This document shows, piece after piece, positions 26,167 through 35,008 of a stretch of 64,000 nt of DNA. The stretch is from Colwellia sp. 75C3 (lineage in GTDB: Bacteria > Pseudomonadota > Gammaproteobacteria > Enterobacterales > Alteromonadaceae). Location of the stretch: positions 1 to 64,000 of the forward strand of contig NZ_PJAU01000049.1 of assembly GCF_002836255.1 (NCBI RefSeq), in the 5' to 3' direction. Each line of letters begins with the position of its first letter. Position 1 is the first letter of the stretch. The notes under the pieces were generated by a model. That model saw nothing but the letters and a program-made list of their open reading frames with translations. It searched no databases and was not told where the DNA came from. Both the position numbers and the translations under genes were made by a program.

Positions 26167-26739
26167 TTAAGGTTTCCTTGCAATAATCTGGGCAATAGCT
26201 TGTTTTCCAGATTCAGCATCAGCATTTTTTGCATCAATGATGCCTTCAAAACTATGGATAATTTGCCAATCAGAGAATAGTTCAGCCAACTCACCATGTC
26301 TTAATAAAAAATCAGGGTTTTTAGGTCGACCAAATTGGGGCTGATCTACGCTAAAGGTTTCATAAACAACATAACCCCCAGCAGTAACAGCTTGTTTGAT
26401 TTGTTCAAATAAAGATCGGTGCAAATAACGAAAAACGATAATTGCTGAAAAGGACTTACCCGCTAAAGGTTTTAACTCCTCTTGCTCAAAACTGTCTTGC
26501 TCAAAATCAACTTGCCAAAATTTCGCCGATGATTTGTCCTCGTCATGATGGCTTATTAGCGTACTTTTCACTTGTTCGAGAGCCGACTCTTTTATATCCG
26601 AAAATACCACATCGATATTTTGATTTATAAGGTAAAGGCCATTTCTACCATTACCGCAGGCAAGGTCAAGCACAGGCTCTTCACTATTAACCTCACGTAA
26701 TAACTCTATAGCTTTTTCTAATAACGGGGAATGATTCAA
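26167..26739 (-). CDS. class I SAM-dependent methyltransferase
   Basis: 190 residues starting at TTG with AAGG ten bases upstream. Motif I is VLDLACGNGRNGLYL, motif II ends VVFSDI, and FSAIIVFRYLHRSLFEQI with AVTAGGYVVYETF gives the post-strand motifs. It resembles TehB-like small methyltransferases. The substrate is unknown. It begins 16 bases after the stop of the membrane-protein gene and is probably cotranscribed. Confidence 0.8.
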   Translation of the reverse strand: MNHSPLLEKAIELLREVNSEEPVLDLACGNGRNGLYLINQNIDVVFSDIKESALEQVKSTLISHHDEDKSSAKFWQVDFEQDSFEQEELKPLAGKSFSAIIVFRYLHRSLFEQIKQAVTAGGYVVYETFSVDQPQFGRPKNPDFLLRHGELAELFSDWQIIHSFEGIIDAKNADAESGKQAIAQIIARKP

Positions 26740-26755
26740 TTGAAGCTAACCTTTT

Positions 26756-27145
26756 CTAACCTTTAGTGTCGTTTAATGAAGTAATCTTTCGACCATGAAC
26801 AAATGAATAATAACGCACCGAACTTGGCGCATGAGAAATCATGCCTGAAATAATAATTATCGCAACTAAACAATGCCAAGCATATTCATTAAAAAAGAAA
26901 ACACAGGTGAGTAGAATCAATTTAATGTACATAGCTAGTGCCCTAATTTGTACAAACCAGACAAAGTTAGATAATGCTTCTAAGCTTAATAAACCTAAGC
27001 CACTTACAATAGTAATGCCCCAATAAACATCTTGTTCACTTGATGTTAAGATCGAAGCAAAAACCCCAGCAAAGCCAACTAAGTGGGCGGTACGTAATGA
27101 TATTTTTAACCAGCGTTTACCGGTAAAATTAGGGATAATAGACAA
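26756..27145 (-). CDS. small integral membrane protein
   Basis: 129 residues with about four hydrophobic helices (TAHLVGFAGVFASILT, WGITIVSGLGLLSLEALSNF, LAMYIKLILLTCVFFF, CLVAIIIISGMISHAPS). The start is TTG, supported by GGGAAG five bases upstream. It ends with a conserved-looking SSVRYYSFVHG. No family is recognised. It shares an operon with the methyltransferase. Confidence 0.55.
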   Translation of the reverse strand: MSIIPNFTGKRWLKISLRTAHLVGFAGVFASILTSSEQDVYWGITIVSGLGLLSLEALSNFVWFVQIRALAMYIKLILLTCVFFFNEYAWHCLVAIIIISGMISHAPSSVRYYSFVHGRKITSLNDTKG

Positions 27146-27535
27146 AAGAACTTCCCACTATAAATAAAAAAATTTAAAACCAAACAATAACTCATTATAA
27201 CTTGTTGAGAAATAGAATGAATGGTGTTTTTTAGATGTGTGGATATTCATAAATGATGAGAAACGAATCACGTCATGAGAAAATTCAACAGTACAATTAG
27301 TTGTGGCTACGCATCATGTTTGAAATTACCAATCACTAAATGAGATTGAAGTTAGTTATTATTTTCAACATTGTAACAGTACAAATTGGAGTAAGTTCAT
27401 TTATGACCCGCTTGAAGCATTAGTAATATCTCTCATAAAGTATCCAAAATTAGTCGACCGTTACCATTTAGTTGCTATCGCAGTCTAATTCGGTGAATAT
27501 GTTGGTCCTACAGCGCATCAGCAAGTAATTTTTCT
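27146..27535. other. intergenic region with no recognised feature
   Basis: Divergent spacer between the membrane-protein gene and the thioredoxin-like gene. It must hold promoters for both. I see no clear terminators, repeats or decayed coding sequence. Confidence 0.4.
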
Positions 27536-28084
27536 ATGGATAGATTTTTTAAAATAGCCTTGTTCATTCTGGCAATAGCTCAAAGTAACTTCATTTCGGC
27601 TAATAGTATCGTCTTATACGACTCACTTGTGCCGTTCGATAAAAATCAAAAAATTAGCACGTTTAGCCAGGTAATTTCACCTCAGCCAACTCTAGTCCAA
27701 CGGACAGAAAAAACATATACGCTGCTTCAATTTTGGGCGAGTTGGTGTCATAGCTGTGCGGGTTTTATGTACGACTTAGACAAGATCAGTGCAGCGACCC
27801 AATCTCCTTATTACGCCATCAGCATAGACGACAAATTCATCGATGCAGAGAATTATTTGGCAAAACATCCGCTCTATAAGAAACACAGAAATCGATTCTG
27901 GTTTGATCAACAAAGTAAGTTAAAACAGTCTCTCGCTATCACTACAGTGCCAACGGTGGTTATTATTGATCACCAAGGGAAACCCATTTGGCGCACAAGC
28001 GGCCATCTTAATAGCGACGACTTGTTTAAACTCAAGCAATTGTTAGCTAATAATAATCTCGACCAGCTCACCAACCGGAATTGA
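27536..28084 (+). CDS. exported thioredoxin-like (TlpA/ResA-type) protein
   Basis: 182 residues with a signal peptide (IALFILAIAQSNFISA). The redox motif is CHSC in LLQFWASWCHSCAGF, and the cis-Pro segment is TTVPTVVIIDHQGKPIW, so it is a periplasmic thiol-disulfide protein of the TlpA group. It is followed one base later by the cytochrome/copper protein gene. A role in reducing the heme-attachment cysteines or the copper site of that partner is a reasonable inference. Confidence 0.82.
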   Translation: MDRFFKIALFILAIAQSNFISANSIVLYDSLVPFDKNQKISTFSQVISPQPTLVQRTEKTYTLLQFWASWCHSCAGFMYDLDKISAATQSPYYAISIDDKFIDAENYLAKHPLYKKHRNRFWFDQQSKLKQSLAITTVPTVVIIDHQGKPIWRTSGHLNSDDLFKLKQLLANNNLDQLTNRN

Positions 28085-28085
28085 T

Positions 28086-29492
28086 ATGAAGCCCATTTAT
28101 TTGCTAACGCTACTACTCATCAGTACTGCTAATATTAGTGCGGCTGAAAAAAACACACCAAATTATTACCAAGATATCAGACCAATCATTGAACAAAACT
28201 GTTTGGGGTGTCATTCATCAAAAGGAATTTCATTTTCTTTCGAGGATCCCGAGCAAGCTTATCTGTATCACGCCGCAATAAATTCTGCAGTGCAACAAAG
28301 GCGTATGCCCCCATGGCTAGCCGAAAATGGTCATCAAATTTATAAGGATGATATCTCTTTGTCCCATCGACAACTCACACAATTTGAACAGTGGGCTGAG
28401 GCGGGTTATCCTAAGGGGAATAAACCAACGGAAACAACAGGGTTCAAACTTGAACAAGACAAGATAACTAACTCTTTTAATGCCGATCTTTCACTGAAAA
28501 GTGCACAGCAAGCTTATTTGCCTAAACAAAATCAAAAAGATGACTATCGATGTTTTATCGTCGATTGGCCTGAAACCAAAGATAAATTTGTTACTGGATT
28601 TAAAGCTATCCCCGGTAATACAAAAGTAGTTCATCACATCGTTCTTTTTGCTGCAAGACCAGAAGTCACCGACATGTTTAAGGAGTTAGCAGCCGAAGAA
28701 GAAGGCATTGGTTATCAATGCTTCGGCGGCGCGGTTCCTGATCGGCTGGGCGATGACGAAACACGACGTTCGTTTGAAAAAAAACATCCTGAAGGAGTAA
28801 AAAAACTAAGTCAAAATAATTATTGGCTAGCTCACTGGGCCCCAGGAATGGACGGTTATCATTTTCCTAAGAATACCGGTGTTCCAGTCAAAAAAGGTTC
28901 GGCTTTGATTTTGCAGGTCCACTATTATTCGGCTTTTGCTCCAGGAGAAAAAGATCCAGGAAGTCAGCTGAGTTTTACCCTTGCCGACTCCGTAAAAAAA
29001 CCGGCAATTCATTACCCTTTAACCAACAACGGTTGGCTTAACAGCAAAAAAAACCAATCCATGGTAATCAATCCGGGACAACAGAATACTTACTCAGTTA
29101 ATGCTTCACTGAAACGCATTGCCAACTACACTGCGTGGATAACAGAAACACAAATGGAAAGTGTTAATGCGGTGGAAATTCATTCTGCTAACGTACATAT
29201 GCACGCCTTTGGCGCTTCAGGAAGCACGGCACTAGTGTATGAAAACGGCGAAACAGAGACGCTTTTATCGATCCCACGCTGGGATATTGATTGGCAAAGA
29301 GACTTTACTCTGGCAGAACCAAAGCGTTTTGAGAAGAATCGATTTAAACAAATCCAACTGTCTGTCGATTGCACCTTTAAAAATTATAGCGATGAAATAG
29401 TTTACGGAGGTTATGGTTCGGATGATGAAATGTGCTTTAACTTTTCCTATATTGCATTAGAACTTAAGGCAAAGGAACTTACGGGTGAATAA
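28086..29492 (+). CDS. cytochrome c-domain copper type II monooxygenase-like protein
   Basis: 468 residues: signal peptide (LLTLLLISTANISAA), a cytochrome-type heme site CLGCH at 39-43 with a likely Met ligand in RRMPPW, then a region like copper type II ascorbate-dependent monooxygenases (PHM/DBM fold). Candidate copper ligands are the His pair in VVHHIVLFAA, His in LILQVHYYS and the HxH in NVHMHAFG. It is exported. Fusing a c-type heme domain to the copper domain could supply electrons in place of ascorbate. The substrate is not predictable from sequence. Confidence 0.7.
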   Translation: MKPIYLLTLLLISTANISAAEKNTPNYYQDIRPIIEQNCLGCHSSKGISFSFEDPEQAYLYHAAINSAVQQRRMPPWLAENGHQIYKDDISLSHRQLTQFEQWAEAGYPKGNKPTETTGFKLEQDKITNSFNADLSLKSAQQAYLPKQNQKDDYRCFIVDWPETKDKFVTGFKAIPGNTKVVHHIVLFAARPEVTDMFKELAAEEEGIGYQCFGGAVPDRLGDDETRRSFEKKHPEGVKKLSQNNYWLAHWAPGMDGYHFPKNTGVPVKKGSALILQVHYYSAFAPGEKDPGSQLSFTLADSVKKPAIHYPLTNNGWLNSKKNQSMVINPGQQNTYSVNASLKRIANYTAWITETQMESVNAVEIHSANVHMHAFGASGSTALVYENGETETLLSIPRWDIDWQRDFTLAEPKRFEKNRFKQIQLSVDCTFKNYSDEIVYGGYGSDDEMCFNFSYIALELKAKELTGE

Positions 29493-30113
29493 CTTATCAA
29501 GGAGGTTAAGAGTGTCGCAAAATAACTCTGGGTTTAGCGCTTACAGGGTACTTTGATAGTGGAAAATTTGATTACTATCTTCGAGCCCATTGTGGCAAAT
29601 TATCAGCACCAGATAACGCCCCTGACCTACAACATTAGCTTTGATTCCAACTGATATACTTTCGCTATACTGACAGCGATACCAGCGTGTACTAAAGTAT
29701 GTTATCAGGTATTACACCAGACTATAATAAATCCTGGGATTTTGATTCATGACTTCCGGTTAGCGCACTAAAGGAACATTAGTACTCATAAATATCAGTG
29801 CTAAAAATTAAACCGATTTGGGAATTTGAGTTAATCGTCACTTTTGCTAATGACCTTAGATGAATGAGTTTTTGTAAGTTTGTCCTCACCAAAAGCTAAC
29901 GTCAAAAAAGTGCGCTAAGCGGAATAAAAAATTGAAATTGATAGTGTTTGTCTAGGTCAACTCATGACCATTTAGTTGACCTAAGACATTCGACAGCAGA
30001 ATTGAAAATCATTAGAAAAGCGGACGTTACAAAAATCGATTTTGAGACTTGTTTCATAATCAAAAAAGAAAAATACAGTTATATAATGAGAAAAATCTCT
30101 ATAACTGCTGCAA
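29493..30113. other. non-coding or decayed region after the monooxygenase-like gene
   Basis: No intact gene is present. AAGGAGG at 29499-29506 precedes a GTG reading only 14 codons before a stop. An overlapping frame reads LGLALTGYFDSGKFDYYLR before stopping, possibly a gene fragment of unknown family. The rest shows no recognisable protein similarity. Confidence 0.35.
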
Positions 30114-30168
30114 GCTCATAGTTGCCGTTAATATTATCTCTTTGAATGTTAACTATGAGCCTGTTTTT
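30075..30168 (+). ncRNA. two tandem hairpins ending in a terminator, candidate small RNA end
   Basis: CAGTTATA / TATAACTG encloses a smaller GAGA / TCTC stem. It is followed at once by GCTCATAGTT (30114-30123) pairing with AACTATGAGC (30151-30160) and then CTGTTTTT. No gene lies upstream on this strand for over 500 bases, so the terminator appears to end a non-coding transcript. No convincing promoter was found. Confidence 0.3.
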
Positions 30169-30421
30169 CGCCTCACGTAGTGTGTACCAATTTAGGAGTA
30201 TAGCTACCGATTTCTATGATTGGTGCTTAGTCGTATCAATTAGACCATGTCACCAGTCTATTTAAGGTTATTGATAATTTAAATTTTCGAAGTTGAGCTT
30301 GAGGTTGGAAAACATATGTAACTTTAATTATTCCTACTGATGAAAAAACACGGATTGTAGGAAAAAAGTTGGCTACAATATTGAAGTCACCGTTTTAAGT
30401 GACTGCCTCCCTAAAAATTAA

Positions 30422-30451
30422 AAAGTCCTAACGAGTTAACGTTAGGACTTT
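30422..30451 (-). terminator. terminator of the 30480-31766 subtilase gene
   Basis: AAAGTCCTAACG (30422-30433) pairs perfectly with CGTTAGGACTTT (30440-30451) over a 6-base loop. On the minus strand the stem leads into TTTTTAATTTTT, 29 bases after the protease stop. Confidence 0.85.
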
Positions 30452-30479
30452 ACTGTAAGCTTTGTTAACTAACTAACAA

Positions 30480-31766
30480 TTATAGATTATTTGCATCTAG
30501 AAAATCTTCTGTGTGCGGGTCGCCTGAAGTATTGCTAAAGCCATTTGTACTTTCAGCTGATTGTAATAAAGCAGCACGCGTATTTACAAAAGCACTGCCA
30601 TTTGCTGCTTGTGGGTTGCTTGCTAAATAAAGAGCCGCCGCACCTGCAACATGTGGAGATGCCATAGACGTTCCACTCATTGTTGTTGTTCCACCGCCTT
30701 TACGAAGTGATAAAATGCTACCACCTGGTGCCGCGATAGCTACTGGTGCAGAATTATTACTAGTCCAGCTTGCACTTTGATTCCCCCAGTTTGAGAAGCT
30801 ATTCCAATCGTCGCCTTCTTTGGCTGAACTAACTGTTACTACAGTATCAGCGTAACCAGCAGGAGTGTAATTTTTAGCATTATCACTGTCATTGCCAGCG
30901 GCAACAACTACAACAACACCAGCATTACGAGCATTACAAATCGCTTCATGATATGAATCATTACCAGTAAAACCATTATTAGTACAGGTACCCGTTACAC
31001 TTCCGCCACCACCAATAGACATATTAACAACAGCGGCTTCGCCACGTGCTGTTACTTCAGATGTAACCCAATCAAGCGCAGCAATTGTACTTGAATTAGG
31101 ACATGAGCCACGGCTTGAACAGATTTTACCAGCATGTAATGTAACACCTGGAGCCATACCTACAACATCTTGACTGTTATCAATTGCGCCTATCGTTCCA
31201 CCAACATGAGTTCCGTGACCATGATCGTCATCCCATGGTTGACTACAGTCTTTACCTTTACAGTTTTCAAAAGCCATACCGTTGCCAATATTGCCAGCTA
31301 AGTCTGCATGATCGGAATCAAGACCTGTATCTAGTACATAAACATGCACGCCAGCACCGCTATTACTATTGGAGTCTGCGCCAGTACGCGAAATGCCCCA
31401 AGGCATCACTTGTGGGGAAGGAGTACCGCCACCAGAACCAGGCTTTCCTTTGTTAATGCTTTTTTCACCATCAAATTCAACTGAGGCAACATTAGGATTA
31501 TTACGCAAAGCGTTCAAACGACCTTCAGTCACTGAAGCGGCAAAACCAAAAAATGCCGAGCCATATGAAAATTTAACTGCTCCTACGCCCATACCAGCGG
31601 CAATATTTTTGGCATTGCTTTTGTTTGACTCGTGACCAGACACTGCTAAGTTAGCATTCAACTTCACGATTACATCTAGCTTTGATGTTGGGTTACCTGC
31701 TTGAGCAGCTGTTGTACTCAATGCTAATATTGTTGCTGCAGCAACATACTTTAATTTAAATTTCAT
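30480..31766 (-). CDS. secreted subtilisin-like serine protease (S8)
   Basis: 428 residues: a signal peptide ending AQAG, an I9-type propeptide (DVIVKLNANL to VASVEFDG, about 30-100), and a Gly/Pro linker (PGSGGGTPSP). The catalytic domain has Asp146 (VLDTGLDSDHADL), His184 (HGHGTHVGG), oxyanion Asn292 (AAGND) and Ser367 (MSGTSMASPH). All catalytic residues are present. Paired cysteines suggest disulfides. It is closer to typical extracellular subtilases than to the 11394 protease. It is monocistronic with its own terminator, followed upstream by an AT-rich promoter region. Confidence 0.92.
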   Translation of the reverse strand: MKFKLKYVAAATILALSTTAAQAGNPTSKLDVIVKLNANLAVSGHESNKSNAKNIAAGMGVGAVKFSYGSAFFGFAASVTEGRLNALRNNPNVASVEFDGEKSINKGKPGSGGGTPSPQVMPWGISRTGADSNSNSGAGVHVYVLDTGLDSDHADLAGNIGNGMAFENCKGKDCSQPWDDDHGHGTHVGGTIGAIDNSQDVVGMAPGVTLHAGKICSSRGSCPNSSTIAALDWVTSEVTARGEAAVVNMSIGGGGSVTGTCTNNGFTGNDSYHEAICNARNAGVVVVVAAGNDSDNAKNYTPAGYADTVVTVSSAKEGDDWNSFSNWGNQSASWTSNNSAPVAIAAPGGSILSLRKGGGTTTMSGTSMASPHVAGAAALYLASNPQAANGSAFVNTRAALLQSAESTNGFSNTSGDPHTEDFLDANNL

Positions 31767-31934
31767 TGTTTACCCTTATTATTGTTTAGTTTAAATCGTT
31801 TGCAGTTACTACATAGCAAATCTACAATAAGACTAAATTAGGAAGACTGGTAAATATAGTAAAAAAGCGACCATTATTAATAAAATAGCGACAAAATAAA
31901 ATTTAAATAGCACTAACAAATAATAGAAGCTTAG

Positions 31935-32150
31935 TCGCCTTGGTTAATACTAGTGGTTCTGCAACTGATTTACTGATCATTATAACTCGGTCCCATTAAG
32001 ACATGATAATGGTGCAGGTATTGCTGAACATGTGATTAAGATGATTTTTGTACCCCTTTTACCACCAACAACAAGGTTCAAATTAGTTTGAACCATCAAG
32101 TTGAGGCTCATGTATAAGTTGTCAATACTGAAAAACATTAGCGTTCACTT
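31935..32150 (+). pseudogene. relic of a histidine kinase ATP-binding domain
   Basis: Plus-strand translation across small frame breaks gives SATDLL, then DNGAGIAEHVIKMIFVP, then ISLNHQVEAHV, then VVNTEKH. In order these match the N-box, the G1 box plus F-box approach, the G2 region and the final strand of HATPase_c domains. Frameshifts and stops separate the pieces and no start remains. It lies just left of the IS91-type element, so insertion-linked decay is plausible. Confidence 0.5.
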
Positions 32151-32360
32151 GGTGGTAAAAGTGATCATGTCTCGATAGTGCGCTTAGTTCACATTCAGGC
32201 TGAACGACTCATTGACAAAAGTCATCATCAAAAGACTCATATTTTAATCTATAGGGGAACGTCTGCTATCAGGAAATGAACTAAACCGCTCCGCGGTATT
32301 GGAGCTCTTGGCTAATTCTTTAAATCCCTTATCCTTTCATATTCTTTTCTACTCTTAGTA

Positions 32361-32390
32361 TTGAGGCATTTCTCCTCAATTAACGAGGAG
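32361..32390 (+). promoter_or_regulatory. mutually exclusive hairpins over the integrase ribosome site
   Basis: TTGAGG (32361-32366) can pair with CCTCAA (32374-32379). CTCCTC (32372-32377) can pair with the Shine-Dalgarno GAGGAG (32385-32390). The two stems share bases, so only one can form; the second hides the ribosome site. Confidence 0.4.
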
Positions 32391-32397
32391 TTTTAAC

Positions 32398-33130
32398 ATG
32401 ATTTTTTCTACTTATTTTGATCCTGAGCTGAGCCAACGTTTCACTGAAGACATGGTTATCCGTAATCTTACGGCTAAAACACAAATAGGTTATGTCCGAG
32501 CACTAAATCGTTTATGTGAATATTTGAAACATTCACCTGAAAACGCTACCCGTGACAATTTGCGCGAGTTCCAATTGTTTTTAGTTGAAGACGGCGCAAC
32601 AGGAACAACGATTAATAGCACCCTTTCTGGTTTGAGGTTTTTATATAATGTCACGTTAGATAAACCGCAGTTACTCACCAAATTAATAACTGTTTCGGTC
32701 GCCCGTAAGTTACCCATTATTTTGAGTCTAGAAGAGATAAAGCTGTTCCTTACAACCGCTGCTCATCCTAAATACCATGCTGCATTTTCTGTTGCTTATG
32801 GTGCAGGACTTCGCGTTAGCGAAGTTGTTTCCTGGGCTTAATCCGATTAATCATATGACGAGTCGTCAGCTTGCTAGAATTTGTACAACAACGGCCAAGA
32901 ACGCTGGCATTAATAAAAAGGTATCGATGCATACCTTACGTCACAGCTTTGCAACACATTTACTTGAAGCGCATTTTGATATACGTGTCATACAGGTATT
33001 GCTTGGGCATGCTAAATTAGGAACCACGGCTTTATATGCTCAGGTCGCAACAAACTTATTACGCGAAGTTATCAGTCCACTTGACGCTTTAGAAAACAAG
33101 GATAAGACTAAAAATAAGGACAAGTCGTGA
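32398..33130 (+). pseudogene. tyrosine recombinase-like gene of the IS91 element, internal deletion
   Basis: The first part (32398-32841) gives an N-terminal SAM-like domain and the catalytic Arg segment [10 protein letters not shown], then stops. The second part, one frame over (from about 32815), resumes at [18 protein letters not shown] and carries [21 protein letters not shown] and the Tyr in ALYAQVA. The expected stretch between the Arg box and FPG, including the Lys beta-hairpin, is missing. One deletion therefore removed it and shifted the frame. A functional recombinase is unlikely. Confidence 0.85.
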
Positions 33131-33139
33131 GTATTTATC

Positions 33140-34339
33140 ATGACTCGTCCTCAATTAGAAATCGCCGATATATTTCGACAGCACGGTCAACAATGGCGTG
33201 AACGCAATCAAGGACATATTAACCTCAGTCAATTGAAAATCATGTCAGCCATTGAAAATTGTCGAACAGAGGTTTTAGGTGGGCATCAACTTTATTGCCA
33301 ATCATGTCATAAGACTCATATTTCTTATAATTCATGTCGTAATAGGCATTGCCCAAAATGCCAAGCAAGCTCAGCAAAAAGATGGCTTGAAGCGAGACAA
33401 GCGCAACTGCTACCTGTCGATTATTATCATTTGGTTTTTACCTTACCAAAAGAAATCGCAGAAATAGCCTATTACAATAAGTCGATAATGTATGGCTTAT
33501 TACTGAAAACGGCGGCACAAACGCTTCTAACGATAGGTGCTGATGAAAAGCGACTTGGCGCTAAATTAGGGGTTACTTTTGTCCTTCATACATGGGGCTC
33601 TGCGATGACACATCATCCGCATGTGCATGGTATTGTACCAGGCGGTGGTTTATCACTTGATGGGGAAAAGTGGGTATCGAGTAAATCAGGCTTCTTCCTT
33701 CCTGTTCGTGTGTTATCTCGATTTTTTCGTCGCTTATATCTTGAGAAATTAGCTGAAGCTTATCAACAAAATCAACTGATATTCTTTGGTGAAAGTAAGT
33801 CGCTTGAAGAGGAGGTGTCGTTTAGGAAATGGCTTACGCCATTACGAAAAAAAGAATGGGTAGTTTATGCTAAAAGACCTTTTGCAGGGCCTAAAGCTGT
33901 TTTCACTTACCTTTCTCGTTATACACACCGCGTAGCGATATCCAATAGTCGCTTGGTTAAAAGTGATGAAAAGGACGTCACGTTTCGTTGTAAAAACTAT
34001 CGTGCTGAAGCGTCAAAGCGGTACCGAACGATGACATTAAGCCATGGTGAATTTATACGACGGTTTTTATTGCATGCTTTACCTTCAGGGTTTCAACGTA
34101 TCAGGCATTATGGCTTGATTGCCAATACGACTTGTAAGAAGAATTTAACTAAAATTAAGGGTCTACTCAATGTAAAAGTGCTTGAAGTAACCACACCGGA
34201 ATTAGTTAAGGATAAATCACTTCCAGCTGCAAAAAGTATTGTATTTACATGCCCAGAATGTAGAGAGCCAATGATTATTAAAGGTATTCTTATTTGTCAG
34301 TTAAAACCTCGTGCACCACCAATCAAGCTTGTAAATTAG
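33140..34339 (+). CDS. IS91-family transposase
   Basis: 399 residues. An N-terminal zinc-finger region (CQSCHKTHISYNSCRNRHC, then CPKC) is followed by the HUH motif HHPHVHGIV and the Tyr-containing YLSRYTHRVAISN, the signature of rolling-circle IS91 transposases. A second C-terminal CPEC suggests another zinc site. The frame is intact and the length is normal. It begins ten bases after the broken recombinase gene, so the element may still be mobile if recombinase is dispensable. Confidence 0.92.
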   Translation: MTRPQLEIADIFRQHGQQWRERNQGHINLSQLKIMSAIENCRTEVLGGHQLYCQSCHKTHISYNSCRNRHCPKCQASSAKRWLEARQAQLLPVDYYHLVFTLPKEIAEIAYYNKSIMYGLLLKTAAQTLLTIGADEKRLGAKLGVTFVLHTWGSAMTHHPHVHGIVPGGGLSLDGEKWVSSKSGFFLPVRVLSRFFRRLYLEKLAEAYQQNQLIFFGESKSLEEEVSFRKWLTPLRKKEWVVYAKRPFAGPKAVFTYLSRYTHRVAISNSRLVKSDEKDVTFRCKNYRAEASKRYRTMTLSHGEFIRRFLLHALPSGFQRIRHYGLIANTTCKKNLTKIKGLLNVKVLEVTTPELVKDKSLPAAKSIVFTCPECREPMIIKGILICQLKPRAPPIKLVN

Positions 34340-34576
34340 CAAATGGAAATAAGTGTCTCTATTATCGAATGTTGATAAGGGATCGTTTTGCCAAAAACAC
34401 CGGAATAGCGAATACGACGCTATACTTTATTGAGTTTCTACTCGTTAATAAGTCGTTTATGCCAACTAAAGTCAAACTACAACAAGCGCTAATTCAAAAT
34501 TACCCAGTAAAACATCCTACCACGATATAGCATTCCCCATAGTAAGCACTTGGTTCACGCGGTTTCGTTCTCTGGA

Positions 34577-34651
34577 GTTTGTTAGACACCAGCCTGAGGA
34601 GTGAAGCTTGTTGATCTTATGGTGTTTTGTCGCGACTGGTATCTAACAAAC
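34577..34651. repeat. 16-bp inverted repeat near the right end of the IS91 element
   Basis: GTTTGTTAGACACCAG (34577-34592) pairs with CTGGTATCTAACAAAC (34636-34651) with one G-T position and a 43-base loop. Its place after the transposase fits the subterminal hairpin used as replication origin or terminator by IS91 elements. Confidence 0.45.
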
Positions 34652-34663
34652 CTAAACAGCTGT

Positions 34664-35008
34664 GAACGTAATGTGGTTGTTCAACCATGTCCGCTGTAGA
34701 TCAAAACGTACAAAGATTTTTTCGTATAAGTTCTCAAATGTTAACGTCTTCTAAGTGGCATTAGTGAGCCTTATATTATGACTTTAACCAGCCTTTTGAT
34801 GTTCAGCGGCCATGTCCTTCTTTGTGCGCCTTGAGAAGTTAGAGATGATAAGTTCATGACTTCTGCTTCACCGCTAAAGTTGACATTTATGGCTCTCGTT
34901 TAATCAACGGTAACGGTAAGTAGAAGTTAACATATAGAAACAAACTAAAAATAAGCTCCTAAATCATTGTTTTTAAGACTTTTAGAATTGTCGTCATGAA
35001 GAATACGT
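34664..35008. other. intergenic region with no recognised feature
   Basis: Between the putative IS right end and pbpC. No protein similarity, clear hairpin terminator or repeat could be supported in either strand. Confidence 0.35.

Larger units (their letters stand above)
32282..34663 (+). mobile_element. IS91-family insertion element (ends uncertain)
   Basis: The unit contains an integrase-like gene (broken) followed by an IS91-type HUH transposase, a two-gene layout known for some IS91 elements. The left limit is placed at a short palindrome ACCGCTCCGCGGT (32285-32297). The right limit is set just after a 16-bp hairpin (34577-34651) and before GAAC at 34664, since IS91 elements insert beside GAAC or CAAG. 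No target duplication is expected for this family. Both boundaries are inference. Confidence 0.5.

Noticed and set aside
29503..29560. Short gene after a perfect AAGGAGG at the end of the monooxygenase-like gene
   Set aside because: The frame closes after 14 codons and neighbouring frames are broken; at best a gene fragment.
34294..34530. 78-codon frame overlapping the end of the IS91 transposase
   Set aside because: No similarity or ribosome site; most of it is the transposase 3' end in another frame plus element DNA.
34577..34651. Integron attC-like site (GTTAGAC and ATCTAAC core words in an inverted repeat)
   Set aside because: The core words are in the opposite order to real attC sites (GTTRRRY on the left), no cassette genes are present, and the IS91 context explains the hairpin.
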